From: Bacillus sanguinis
GTDB lineage: Bacteria > Bacillota > Bacilli > Bacillales > Bacillaceae_G
Assembly (NCBI RefSeq): GCF_018332475.1
Contig: NZ_BOQB01000017.1
Coordinates: forward strand, 1 to 34,730
Direction of reading: 5' to 3'
DNA: 34,730 nt
The translations under genes and the position numbers were made by a program. Below are positions 8,375 to 17,625 of the stretch, piece after piece. Each line of letters begins with the position of its first letter. Within the stretch, counting starts at the first letter, position 1. The notes under the pieces were generated by a model. That model ran no database searches. It saw nothing but the letters and a program-made list of their open reading frames with translations, and had not been told where the DNA came from.

Positions 8375-9208
8375 ATGATTCAATTACATGTATATGAAGA
8401 GATTCTTAATTTTAAAGAAGAGGTTACACCATTTTTAGAAAAGAATGAACAGGAAAACAATCTCATATTAGGTGTATTACGAATGGTCCAACAACCGATA
8501 TTTATGGGGGTAGCAAAACAAGAGGAAGAAATTGTAATTGTATTTCTTCAAACAGAAGAAAAGAAACAAATTATTGTTGCTACGTCTGAAATGATGGAAG
8601 AGGACATCGTGGAACTTGCAAAAAAATTAGCGGAAGTATATCCAAATGTTCCTGGATTAATCGGTAATAAGAAAATTGTACAGAGATTAGCGGAAGAGAT
8701 TGCAGTGTTAGAAAATAAGAAAACTACGGTTGTGATGGAGCAAGGTATATATGAATTAAAACAAGTGAAGAAAAAGTGGGACGGAGATGGAGTCTTTCGA
8801 GAAGTAAGTAGTGATGAGCTAACATTAATAGAACAGTGGATATACCAATTTTACGAAGATGTGAAGCTTCCTACTACGAAAGAAGAAGCGAAACAAACCG
8901 CTCATACATTAATTACTAACCGTCGTCTATTTGGTTTAGAAGTAGACGGGAAGCTTGTTTCTGTAGCTGCAAAAACGAGACCAACTACAAACAATATAAC
9001 AGTTAATTTCGTATATACACCGAAAGAAGCAAGGAAAAAGGGATATGCATCTAATTGTGTAGCGGCACTTAGTCAGTGTATGTTAGACGAAGGTTACAAA
9101 ACAACGACATTATATACGGACCTAGCAAATCCAACATCGAATAAAATTTATCAAGAGATTGGTTATGAGAAGATGATGGAGTCTGTACTTATATTTTTAG
9201 AGAAATAG
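8375..9208 (+). CDS. GNAT family N-acetyltransferase
   Basis: About 277 residues with an N-terminal half that does not show clear catalytic motifs and a C-terminal GNAT domain (about residues 170-275). The acetyl-CoA site is the R/Q-x-x-G-x-A-like stretch KEARKKGYASNCVAAL, preceded by beta-strand VNFVYT and followed by LYTDLANPTSNKIYQEIGYE, the typical motif B. Substrate is unknown; similar two-part proteins are common and mostly uncharacterised in Bacillus. ATG 8375 is chosen because the purine-rich site at 8357-8365 lies about 9 bases upstream; an in-frame TTG at 8369 is an alternative. It lies 66 bases after the lyase gene without a visible terminator, so the two may be co-transcribed. Confidence 0.8.
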   Translation: MIQLHVYEEILNFKEEVTPFLEKNEQENNLILGVLRMVQQPIFMGVAKQEEEIVIVFLQTEEKKQIIVATSEMMEEDIVELAKKLAEVYPNVPGLIGNKKIVQRLAEEIAVLENKKTTVVMEQGIYELKQVKKKWDGDGVFREVSSDELTLIEQWIYQFYEDVKLPTTKEEAKQTAHTLITNRRLFGLEVDGKLVSVAAKTRPTTNNITVNFVYTPKEARKKGYASNCVAALSQCMLDEGYKTTTLYTDLANPTSNKIYQEIGYEKMMESVLIFLEK

Positions 9209-9215
9209 AATGATA

Positions 9216-9245
9216 AGGCACGCTTATTATAAGCGTGCCTTTTTG
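9216..9245. terminator. Bidirectional intrinsic terminator between GNAT gene and yueD
   Basis: An 11-bp perfect stem (AGGCACGCTTA with its complement) and a 3-base loop at 9216-9240, followed by TTTTTG. It serves both converging genes. Confidence 0.87.
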
Positions 9246-9995
9246 TTATTCATCAATTCGAATTACTTTACCCTGCGGGAAATTCTCAGTTTCTAGTAAG
9301 TTACGAATTGCTTTCGCAACGTATTCAGGTGACAGTAGTTTTCCTTCTTCTTTTAGTGTGATGAAGCGGTCTAAATTTATGAAGTCTTCTTTATTTGTTT
9401 CACGAATTTGCGCTTGCATATTCGTATCAACGACACCAGGTGCAAAAGCGACGATTTTTACTGGATATTCCTTTTCCACTTCTTCAGTTGCTACGCACTG
9501 TGTAAACATATTTACACCTGCTTTCGTTGTGCAATAAGCACCCCATCCGAAATAAGGATTTTTTCCTGCACCAGATGAAATATTTATAACGCGTTTATCT
9601 ACTTTCCATTTTTTCGTATGTTTCATGAAAGTAGATGTAAGAATCATAGGTGCAAGTAAATTAATGTGGACGTTCGTAATGAATTGTTCACTTTCTGCTT
9701 TTTCAATTGGCTTCATAGGAGCAACTGTACCCGCATTATTAATTAAATGAATAGATGATACAGTGTCTTCTTGAATAGATGAAATGATTTTGTTAAAGTT
9801 CGTTTCTAAATTATGTACATCTTGAAGATCTAAGGAGTGGAAGACACAATTGCTATTATATTGTTCTGCGAGTTTCGTAAGTTCTTTATTTTCTCTTCTA
9901 GAAATAGAGATGATACTCGTGTTTTCTTCTAACAATTGCGCGGCGATTGCCTCACCTAAACCTTGTGAAGTTCCTGTTACGATAACATAGCGCAT
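9246..9995 (-). CDS. yueD: Benzil reductase ((S)-benzoin forming), SDR family
   Basis: A 249-residue short-chain dehydrogenase closely resembling the NADPH-dependent benzil reductase described from B. cereus, and B. subtilis YueD; it resembles sepiapterin reductases. Motifs are TGTSQGLG near residue 6, NNAGTVAPM near 90, INISSGAGKNPYFGWGAYCTTKAG with the YxxxK pair (YCTTK), and APGVVDT. The reaction known for the family is asymmetric reduction of one carbonyl of 1,2-diketones; the natural substrate is not known. The start was moved to the ATG at 9995 because homology begins at MRYVIVTG and AAAGGAG lies 9 bases upstream; a longer frame to 10046 has no supporting site. It is divergent from the giant DUF11 gene. 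Confidence 0.88.
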   Translation of the reverse strand: MRYVIVTGTSQGLGEAIAAQLLEENTSIISISRRENKELTKLAEQYNSNCVFHSLDLQDVHNLETNFNKIISSIQEDTVSSIHLINNAGTVAPMKPIEKAESEQFITNVHINLLAPMILTSTFMKHTKKWKVDKRVINISSGAGKNPYFGWGAYCTTKAGVNMFTQCVATEEVEKEYPVKIVAFAPGVVDTNMQAQIRETNKEDFINLDRFITLKEEGKLLSPEYVAKAIRNLLETENFPQGKVIRIDE

Positions 9996-10045
9996 AGTGT
10001 AGTAAGCTCCTTTCGTATGTGCGGAATTTTGTTGGACAAAGTACA

Positions 10046-10074
10046 TTGCATAGTTTGTCTACATTTTATAGTAT
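10046..10074 (+). promoter_or_regulatory. Weak candidate promoter for the DUF11 gene
   Basis: TTGCAT (10046-10051), 17 bases, TAGTAT (10069-10074) gives a poor sigma-A match. The short yueD-DUF11 spacer has no convincing SigE or SigK element that I can see, so the timing of DUF11 expression is unresolved. Confidence 0.2.
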
Positions 10075-10111
10075 AGAGCACTTTTTACTATAAATGAAAT
10101 GAGATGATTAC

Positions 10112-13100
10112 GTGCCTTTTTTGAATCGCTTTACAACAACAGTAACTGGTGCCGTCACGTTCACTGGGAACACGTTAGGACTTAGTCCCACATCGCCTGC
10201 ACCAGGTAATATTTTTGGTACACTTGCTGTTTTTACAACGGTAAATACAGCGCTGCAAGTACCAGGGTTCCCAGCAGGTACAACGGATGACTGGCGATTG
10301 AATTCTTCAAGTGCAATTTTAAATCTTCCTGCAGGGAGTAGTATTTTGTATGCAGAGTTAGTTTGGGCAGGAACTTTCCGGACTGATACAGAAGATGTAT
10401 TACCATTTTTAAATGATAATATTACATTTACAACACCAGCAGGAACGTTTTCTGTTACGCCAGACCCTGCTACCGCGCAGCAAGGTTCAGTAGGAAACCA
10501 GTTTTATTATGCTCGCTCTGCTAATGTAACGAATCTTGTTAGTGTAGGTGGGGCAGGAACTTATACGACAGGGGCCGTACCGGCTACAAGAACTTCAGCT
10601 GATCCAACAATTAGTCGTTCAGCTGGCTGGACGCTTGAGGTTGTGTATCAAAATGCAAGTTTACCACTGCGAAATTTGTCAGTATATGCAGGTCAAGAAA
10701 TTATCGATGCTTCATCACCACCAGTTGATGCTACTATTTCTGGATTTGCTACTCCGGCAACAGGAGCTGTAACAGGAAGGGTACTTGTAACTGCCCAAGA
10801 AGGTGATTCTAACATTTCTGGAGATCAACTTCGCTTTGGGCCGAATGCGAATACTACAGTTGCGTTATTCGGACCAAGAAATCCCGCGAATAATTTCTTT
10901 CAGTCACAAATTTGTAATGACAGTGGAAATTTAGATACGAGCGGTACGTTTGGAGATTTGAATCAGCCGTTAGGGGTAGCTTTGGCTGTCCGAAGACAAG
11001 GGTGGGATATTACGAATGTAGATGCCTCCTCATCTTTAGTAAACAATCAAACGTCAGCAACTGTTCGCTTCGTTACAAATGGAGATGGATATGCGGCAGC
11101 TGGTTTTGGTGTTCAAATTGATGCGACAGGTCCAATTATTAATCCAGTTAAATCGGTTAATAGAACAGTCGCAGGGGTAGGGGATACTCTCACTTATACG
11201 ATTACGGTCCCGAATACAGGAACAGGAAGCGCAGAAAACGTTGTATTACGTGATAGTATTCCGAGCGGAACAACGTTTGTTACAGGTAGTGTAACGGTAG
11301 GAGGAGTAACACAGCCGAATGCGAACCCTGCTAATGGAATTAATTTAGGTACAATCCCAAATAACACGCAAAGAATTGTTACATTTCAAGTTCGAATAAC
11401 ATCATTCCCGAATCCAAATCCTATTTCAAATCGTGCAATGGTGTCATATCAATTCCGTCCTTTCGTCAGTAGTCCACCTATTACAAGTACCTCTTCTTCC
11501 AATACAGTACAAACGACAGTGAATCAAGCAACTATAAGTATGCAAAAATCTGTAGATCTACAGACGGCAACGCTTAATGATGTATTAACGTACACGGTTA
11601 ATGTGACGAATAATGGAAACATTACTGCAAACAATGTTATTTTTGTTGATAGTATTCCTGCAGGAACAACATTTGTAGCAAACAGCGTTACGGTAAATGG
11701 AGTAGCACGTCCAGGAGCAAATCCAGCAAGTAGTATTAATCTAGGAAGTATTAATGCTTCGCAAACGACCGTAGTGCGCTTTCAAGTTCGAGTAACATCG
11801 AATCCTCTTGTCAATCCAATTCCGAATCGTGCAAGTGCAACATTTACCTTTACCCCAGTGCCTGGTCAACAACCAGTTTCAGGGCAAGCGACAAGTAATA
11901 CTGTAGTTACTACTATTAATATAGCTGATATAAGAACGAGAAAAACAGTGGATAGAGCTTTTGCGACAGTGAATGACGTTCTCACGTACACTGTTACAAT
12001 TGAAAATACAGGAAATGTACTTGCAACGAACGTTATTTTTCAAGATCCAATCCCAATTGGAACGACTTTCATCCCAAATAGTGTAACTGTTGATGGAGTT
12101 TCGCAACCTGGGGCCAATCCAGCGACTGGGTTTACGGTAGCTAATATATCTCCGGGCGGAAGTAGGAGGGTTACTTTTCAAGTCCGAGTGACATCGACGC
12201 CATCGGGAGGTACGATTGCGAATCGCGGAAATGTAACTGCTAATTTCGTCGTTATTCCGAATCAGCCACCGATTACGATTAATAGACAAACGAATACAGT
12301 TGTGACACAAGTTAATACAGGCGGTTTAAATGTAATAAAAGAAGTGAATACAACACAAGCGGCAGTAGGGGACACTTTAACATACACAATTGCCGTTCAA
12401 AATACAGGGAATGTTCCGTTAACAAATGTGTTTTTCCAAGACGCTATTTCTTCAGCTGTTTCTTTCGTTGCAAATTCTGTAACAATTAATAGAGTACCGC
12501 AAAGTGGATTGAATCCGAATACAGGATTTTCTCTTCCGAATATTCCTGCGGCTCAAACCGTTGTAGTCACATTTGACGTAATAATTGTACAGGATCCAGA
12601 AAATGAAGATATTTTAAATCAAGCAAATGTAACAGCAAGTTTTCAAGTGAATCCGAGTGAACCACCAGTAACAATCAATGTTCCGAGTAACATTGTGAAT
12701 ACAACTGTACAATCAGGGAATTTTGAAGTTGTGAAATCAGTAAATACAGATGTTGCGACGGTAGGGGATGTTTTAGTATATACAATCGAAATCATAAACG
12801 CGGGTAGTGTACCAGCAACAAATGTATTTTTCCAAGATTCAATTCCACAAGGTACATTATTTATTGAAAACAGTGTCTTTGTGAATGGGGTCTTACAAGA
12901 AGGGGCAGATCCAGAACTTGGATTCCCGTTAAATGATTTGCCTACTGGTGCGAGTGTAATTGTTACATTTGAAGTATTGATTGATGAAATTCCGCTTGGA
13001 AACAACGTTGTAAACAGTGCGAATGTTACAGGAGATTTCCTAGTAAATCCAACAGAGCCACCAATTACTGTAACAGAACCAAGTAATACTGTTATGACAG

Positions 13101-16100
13101 TCGTGAATTCTTCAGGGTTAAATGTAATGAAAAGTGTAAGCGCTACTGAAGCAGGAGTAGGAGATACGTTAACGTATACAGTTCGTATACAAAATAGTGG
13201 AACAGTAGCAGCAACAAATGTATCATTCCTTGATCCAATTCCATCTGGAACAACGTTTGTAGCAAATAGTGTAACAATAAACGGAACACCTCAACCAGGT
13301 TTAAACCCAACAACTGGATTTCCACTTGCCAATATCCCAGTCGGAGGGATGGTAACAGTTGCTTTTCAAGTGACGATTACGAGTGTACCACCAAATAGAG
13401 TTCTTCCGAATAATGCGAATGTAACTGCTGATTTCCAAGTAAGTCCTCTCCAGCCACCAATTACAATTGTAACGATTAGTAATATTGTTGTGACGCGAGT
13501 GAATGTGGGATCACTGAATGTAATGAAGAGTGTAAATACACTGCAAGCAGGAGTAGGAGATACGTTAACGTATACGATTCTTATTCAAAATACAGGAACT
13601 GTTCCTGCAACGAATATTATTTTCCAAGATCCAATTCCGTCTGGTACTGCATTTGTAGCAAATAGTGTGACGATAAACGGAGTCGTTCAGCAAGGCGCGG
13701 ATCCTATGGTAGGATTCCCGTTACCAAATATTCCGGTCGGGCAAACGGCCACGGTTACGTTTCAAGTTACAGTGACGAGTATTCCGAGCGGTGGAAATAT
13801 AAGAAACCAATCGAACATTACTGCAAGTTTTCTTATAAATCCAGCAAATCCTCCAATAACGACTGTTACAAACAGTAATTTTGTAGTGACGCAAGTAAAC
13901 ACAGCACAGTTAAATATACAAAAATCTTCATCTGTACAACAAGCAGCACTTGGAGAAACTTACACGTATTCTGTTGTTATTCGGAATAATGGAACAGTAA
14001 CAGCAACAAATGTCTCTTTCATTGATCCAATTGCCCCAGAAACAACATTTGTAGCAAATAGTGTAACGATAAATGGAATGTCACAACCTGGATTTGACCC
14101 GAATGTCGGTTTCCCGCTTCCTACTATTGCAGCTGGAACATTCTTGACAGTAACGTTCCAAGTTACGGTAATTGCACCGTCTACAAGCGGAGCAGTATTA
14201 AATACAGCATCTGCTACAGCCACTTTCTTATTAAATCCTTTACAACCACCTGTAACAACAACGAACTCAAGTAATACAACGGTAGTTACAATACCGTTAC
14301 CTCCTCCTGGTGAAGTAACCGCAACAAAAACAGTTGACGTTGCAACTGGAGCAGTTGGGGATGTATTAACGTATACCGTGCTCATTTCAAACGTAGGAAT
14401 TATACCAGTTACAGATGTGTTCTTCCAAGATGTCATACCAGAAGGAACGACATTTGTAGAAGGTAGTGTAACAATAGGTGGGGTGCAGCAACTTGGTTTA
14501 AATCCAGAAATAGGATTTACAGTTACGCCATTGTTAATTAATGGTGGAAGTATTGAGGTAACGTTCCAAGTGACGATTACAGAAATTCCAGATAATGAAG
14601 TCATCTTAAATGATGCAGACGTTACATTTACTTCACAACCAAATCCGCAAGAACCACCGATTACGGAAACGATATTAACAAATTTAGTCGTTACGACGAT
14701 TAATATAGCGTTTGTTTTTCCATTGAAACTAGTAGATAAAGAAGTAGCGACTGTAGGAGAAATATTAACGTATGATGTATTCATCTTTAATTTCGGAACA
14801 GTGCCAGCGACGAATGTTCAATTTATTGATACGACTTCCGCGGGAGTAGCATTTGTACCGGGAAGTGTGAGCATAAACGGGGTACCGGCACCAGGATTAA
14901 ATCCTTTTATTGGTTTTACAGTTCCAGATATACTTGTAGATAGTTTTGCACGTGTCACATATCAAGAAGTGGTTACAAGCAGACCAGAGGGTGGAACAAT
15001 TGTTAACTTTGTAGACGTTACAGCAACATTTGCTGTAAGTGAAACAGAACCGCCTATTACAGAAACAGCAACAAGTAATACGACATTAACAGAAATCAAT
15101 GAGCCTGGTTTAAATGTATTAAAATCAGTAAGTCAGCCGGTTGTTGCAGTAGGCGATACAATCACATATACAACAGTAGTTCAAAATACAGGGACAGTGG
15201 TAGCGACGAATATTCAATATAGTGATGTATTACCGTCCTCTATAGCATTCGTGCCGAACAGTGTAACGATAGAAGGTGTGTTACAACCTGGATTCAATCC
15301 TAATAATGGATTCCCGCTTCCAGATATAAATCCAGGTGAAAGTGTAGAAGTAACATTCCAAGTAACAGTGGTTAGTGTTCCATCAAATGGAACAATTGTT
15401 AATACAGCAAATGTAACTGGAAGCTTTGTATTAGTACCAGGAGAACCACCGGTGATAGTAAATCAACCGAGCAATACAACACTTACAACTGTAAATAGAG
15501 GACAATTTAATGTTATAAAACAGGTAAATAGGGCTGCTACCCTAGTTGGAGATGTATTAACATATACGGTTCAAATAACGAATACAGGAACAGTAACAGC
15601 TAATGATGTTCAGTTTATTGATACGATTTCAGCAGGAGCGTCATTTGTACCAAATAGTGTAACGATAAATGGAGCCCTGCAACCAAACTTAAATCCGATT
15701 ACTGGCTTTGGAGTTGGAGATATACCAGTTGGTGAAACGGTTGTAGTGACGTTTCAAGCGACAGTTACAAACATCCCGTCATCAGGAACCATTACGAACG
15801 TTGCAAATATAACAGGAAGCTTTACTTTAGTACCAGGAGAGCCACCGGTTGTAGTAACAGAGCCGAGTAATACGACAATAACAAGGATAAATAGAGGACG
15901 ATTCAGCGTTATAAAATCTGTAAATAAAGAAGCAACACGTTTAGGAGATACGTTAACGTATAGTGTGCAAGTTACAAATACAGGAACGGTAACAGCGACA
16001 AATGTTCAGTTTATTGATGTTCCATCACCTAGTTTAGAATTCGTTCCCGGAAGTGTACAAATAAATGGGATTCCACAAGTAGGTTTAGATCCATTTGTAG

Positions 16101-17584
16101 GCTTTTCATTACCTGATCTTGCAGTAGGGGATAGTGTATTAATTACCTTTGCAGTAAATGTAATCGCAGTTCCGCCTTCTAGTAGCATTATGAATACAGC
16201 GAGAGTAACTGGTGATTTCGAATTGATTCCAGGAGAACCACCGTTTACAATTACGAATTCAAGTAATACGACAGTCACACCAGTAAATAGAGGCAGTTTA
16301 GATATGCAAAAAGAAGTAGATCATTCAATTGTTGGAGTAGGAGAAACGGTAACGTATACGGTTCGAATATTAAATACTGGTACTGCTGATGCGATGAATG
16401 TTCAATTTATCGATGTGCTATCTCCAGAAGCTGTTTTTGTACCAAATAGTGTAACTGTAAATGGAGTAGCTCGTCCGGGAGTAAATCCGCAGGTTGGATT
16501 TACGATTGTAGACATTCCAGTCGGTGAGACGGCGATTGTAACATATGAAGCTACGATTACGAGCTTTCCAGATGGTGGTACAGTAGTGAACGTTGCTGGG
16601 GCGTTAGCAGAATATATTTTAGTACCAGGGGAGCCACCAGTTACAGTGATGGATACGAGCAATACAGTTATTGTAACGGTAAATACTGCAATCTTATTTG
16701 TTGCAAAAGGAGCAAACTTTGAAGTGGCAACGGTAGGAGATGTCGTCACTTACGGAATTGCCGTTATAAATGATAGTACAGTTCCTGTGACGAATATTGT
16801 TTTAACAGATATCATTGATCCGAATACGTTATTTATAAATGGCACGGTAACGGTAAACGATGTACCTCTTCCATTTGCTAATCCGAATACCGGTATTCCG
16901 TTAGGTGATTTTCAGCCAAATGATGCGGCAATTATTAATTTCCAAGTTGTAATAACAGGAGGGCAAATAAATAACTTAGTCACAAATACTGCTATAGCAA
17001 ATGGGCTTGCAATTGTAAATCCGAATGAGCCGCCAGTAGTGGTTGAGGGTGATAGCAATACAGTTGTTATCCCATTTATTCCTCAAAATGTCTCAACGAC
17101 AGTCGTAAAAACGGCAGATTTACAGGCAGCAACGATTGGAGATGTCATTACGTTTACGACAGTTATTACAAATACGGGTGATACAGTGATGCAAAATATC
17201 CGTTTTCAAGATATGTTAGATAGTAGTGTACGATTTGTCCTTGGAAGTGTAACGGTTGATAATACGCCAGTGCCAAATGTAAATCCATTATCAGGATTTC
17301 TTATAGGAAGTTTAAATCCAGGTGAAGCACGAACAGTTGTGTTCCAAGTAGTAGTTCAGAGCGCGCCAAGTGGTTCAGTAAATTATATTAATCAAGCGAG
17401 TATTCGTTTCGAACATCAAGTAGGTACAGTATTGCCACCTGTTACACAAATAGTAGAAAGTAATATGGTCGTCATTCCGTTCGTTCCAACAATTGAACAA
17501 ATTTGTGAAACAAACTTTAATTGCTTAGATAAAATTCCATTTGAATGTTCTCCGTGTAATCAGTTGCACCAACATAAAAAATAA
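10112..17584 (+). CDS. Giant DUF11-repeat protein, 2490 residues
   Basis: A predicted surface-type structural protein of about 255 kDa. Residues 1-343 form a unique N-terminal region rich in Thr, Ser, Gly and Asn, containing AELVWAG and SAGWTLEVVYQN. Sixteen DUF11 (PF01345-type) beta-sandwich repeats follow, from about 344 to about 2460, each opening with a KxV...GDxLTYT...NTG pattern and ending with ...PPxT...SNTVVTxVN. Cysteine is essentially absent except one near residue 270 and a tail cluster at 2465, 2471, 2479 and 2482. There is no N-terminal signal peptide, no LPxTG motif and no membrane anchor. The start is GTG with a GAGATGAT site. B. cereus spore-surface proteins such as BclA also lack signal peptides, so a mother-cell-assembled spore appendage or exosporium role is a reasonable inference, not shown. 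Confidence 0.9.
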   Translation: MPFLNRFTTTVTGAVTFTGNTLGLSPTSPAPGNIFGTLAVFTTVNTALQVPGFPAGTTDDWRLNSSSAILNLPAGSSILYAELVWAGTFRTDTEDVLPFLNDNITFTTPAGTFSVTPDPATAQQGSVGNQFYYARSANVTNLVSVGGAGTYTTGAVPATRTSADPTISRSAGWTLEVVYQNASLPLRNLSVYAGQEIIDASSPPVDATISGFATPATGAVTGRVLVTAQEGDSNISGDQLRFGPNANTTVALFGPRNPANNFFQSQICNDSGNLDTSGTFGDLNQPLGVALAVRRQGWDITNVDASSSLVNNQTSATVRFVTNGDGYAAAGFGVQIDATGPIINPVKSVNRTVAGVGDTLTYTITVPNTGTGSAENVVLRDSIPSGTTFVTGSVTVGGVTQPNANPANGINLGTIPNNTQRIVTFQVRITSFPNPNPISNRAMVSYQFRPFVSSPPITSTSSSNTVQTTVNQATISMQKSVDLQTATLNDVLTYTVNVTNNGNITANNVIFVDSIPAGTTFVANSVTVNGVARPGANPASSINLGSINASQTTVVRFQVRVTSNPLVNPIPNRASATFTFTPVPGQQPVSGQATSNTVVTTINIADIRTRKTVDRAFATVNDVLTYTVTIENTGNVLATNVIFQDPIPIGTTFIPNSVTVDGVSQPGANPATGFTVANISPGGSRRVTFQVRVTSTPSGGTIANRGNVTANFVVIPNQPPITINRQTNTVVTQVNTGGLNVIKEVNTTQAAVGDTLTYTIAVQNTGNVPLTNVFFQDAISSAVSFVANSVTINRVPQSGLNPNTGFSLPNIPAAQTVVVTFDVIIVQDPENEDILNQANVTASFQVNPSEPPVTINVPSNIVNTTVQSGNFEVVKSVNTDVATVGDVLVYTIEIINAGSVPATNVFFQDSIPQGTLFIENSVFVNGVLQEGADPELGFPLNDLPTGASVIVTFEVLIDEIPLGNNVVNSANVTGDFLVNPTEPPITVTEPSNTVMTVVNSSGLNVMKSVSATEAGVGDTLTYTVRIQNSGTVAATNVSFLDPIPSGTTFVANSVTINGTPQPGLNPTTGFPLANIPVGGMVTVAFQVTITSVPPNRVLPNNANVTADFQVSPLQPPITIVTISNIVVTRVNVGSLNVMKSVNTLQAGVGDTLTYTILIQNTGTVPATNIIFQDPIPSGTAFVANSVTINGVVQQGADPMVGFPLPNIPVGQTATVTFQVTVTSIPSGGNIRNQSNITASFLINPANPPITTVTNSNFVVTQVNTAQLNIQKSSSVQQAALGETYTYSVVIRNNGTVTATNVSFIDPIAPETTFVANSVTINGMSQPGFDPNVGFPLPTIAAGTFLTVTFQVTVIAPSTSGAVLNTASATATFLLNPLQPPVTTTNSSNTTVVTIPLPPPGEVTATKTVDVATGAVGDVLTYTVLISNVGIIPVTDVFFQDVIPEGTTFVEGSVTIGGVQQLGLNPEIGFTVTPLLINGGSIEVTFQVTITEIPDNEVILNDADVTFTSQPNPQEPPITETILTNLVVTTINIAFVFPLKLVDKEVATVGEILTYDVFIFNFGTVPATNVQFIDTTSAGVAFVPGSVSINGVPAPGLNPFIGFTVPDILVDSFARVTYQEVVTSRPEGGTIVNFVDVTATFAVSETEPPITETATSNTTLTEINEPGLNVLKSVSQPVVAVGDTITYTTVVQNTGTVVATNIQYSDVLPSSIAFVPNSVTIEGVLQPGFNPNNGFPLPDINPGESVEVTFQVTVVSVPSNGTIVNTANVTGSFVLVPGEPPVIVNQPSNTTLTTVNRGQFNVIKQVNRAATLVGDVLTYTVQITNTGTVTANDVQFIDTISAGASFVPNSVTINGALQPNLNPITGFGVGDIPVGETVVVTFQATVTNIPSSGTITNVANITGSFTLVPGEPPVVVTEPSNTTITRINRGRFSVIKSVNKEATRLGDTLTYSVQVTNTGTVTATNVQFIDVPSPSLEFVPGSVQINGIPQVGLDPFVGFSLPDLAVGDSVLITFAVNVIAVPPSSSIMNTARVTGDFELIPGEPPFTITNSSNTTVTPVNRGSLDMQKEVDHSIVGVGETVTYTVRILNTGTADAMNVQFIDVLSPEAVFVPNSVTVNGVARPGVNPQVGFTIVDIPVGETAIVTYEATITSFPDGGTVVNVAGALAEYILVPGEPPVTVMDTSNTVIVTVNTAILFVAKGANFEVATVGDVVTYGIAVINDSTVPVTNIVLTDIIDPNTLFINGTVTVNDVPLPFANPNTGIPLGDFQPNDAAIINFQVVITGGQINNLVTNTAIANGLAIVNPNEPPVVVEGDSNTVVIPFIPQNVSTTVVKTADLQAATIGDVITFTTVITNTGDTVMQNIRFQDMLDSSVRFVLGSVTVDNTPVPNVNPLSGFLIGSLNPGEARTVVFQVVVQSAPSGSVNYINQASIRFEHQVGTVLPPVTQIVESNMVVIPFVPTIEQICETNFNCLDKIPFECSPCNQLHQHKK
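11141..17510 (+). repeat. Sixteen tandem 396-bp coding repeats (DUF11)
   Basis: The conserved Lys at the start of each unit falls at residues 347, 479, 611, 743, 875, 1007, 1139, 1271, 1406, 1539, 1671, 1803, 1935, 2067, 2199 and 2333. Twelve of fifteen intervals are exactly 132 residues (396 bp). The exceptions are 135 (7 prolines/glycines inserted around IPLPPPGEV), 133 and 134. Repeats differ in sequence, so this is an old, diverged array; units 6-7 and 11-13 are the most alike. Confidence 0.9.
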
Positions 17585-17586
17585 AA

Positions 17587-17625
17587 AAAAGAGCATCCAG
17601 AAAGAATAGGATGCTCTTTTTTTTT
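17587..17625. terminator. Bidirectional terminator between DUF11 gene and xenobiotic acetyltransferase
   Basis: Arms AAAAGAGCATCC (17587-17598) and GGATGCTCTTTT (17609-17620) form a perfect 12-bp stem with a 10-base loop, ending in a run of nine or more T. Confidence 0.88.

Noticed and set aside
12643-14784. Long antisense frames opposite the DUF11 gene (for example 13960-14784)
   Set aside because: Open only because of the biased codon use and repeat structure of the giant gene; they lack ribosome binding sites and share the 396-bp periodicity.
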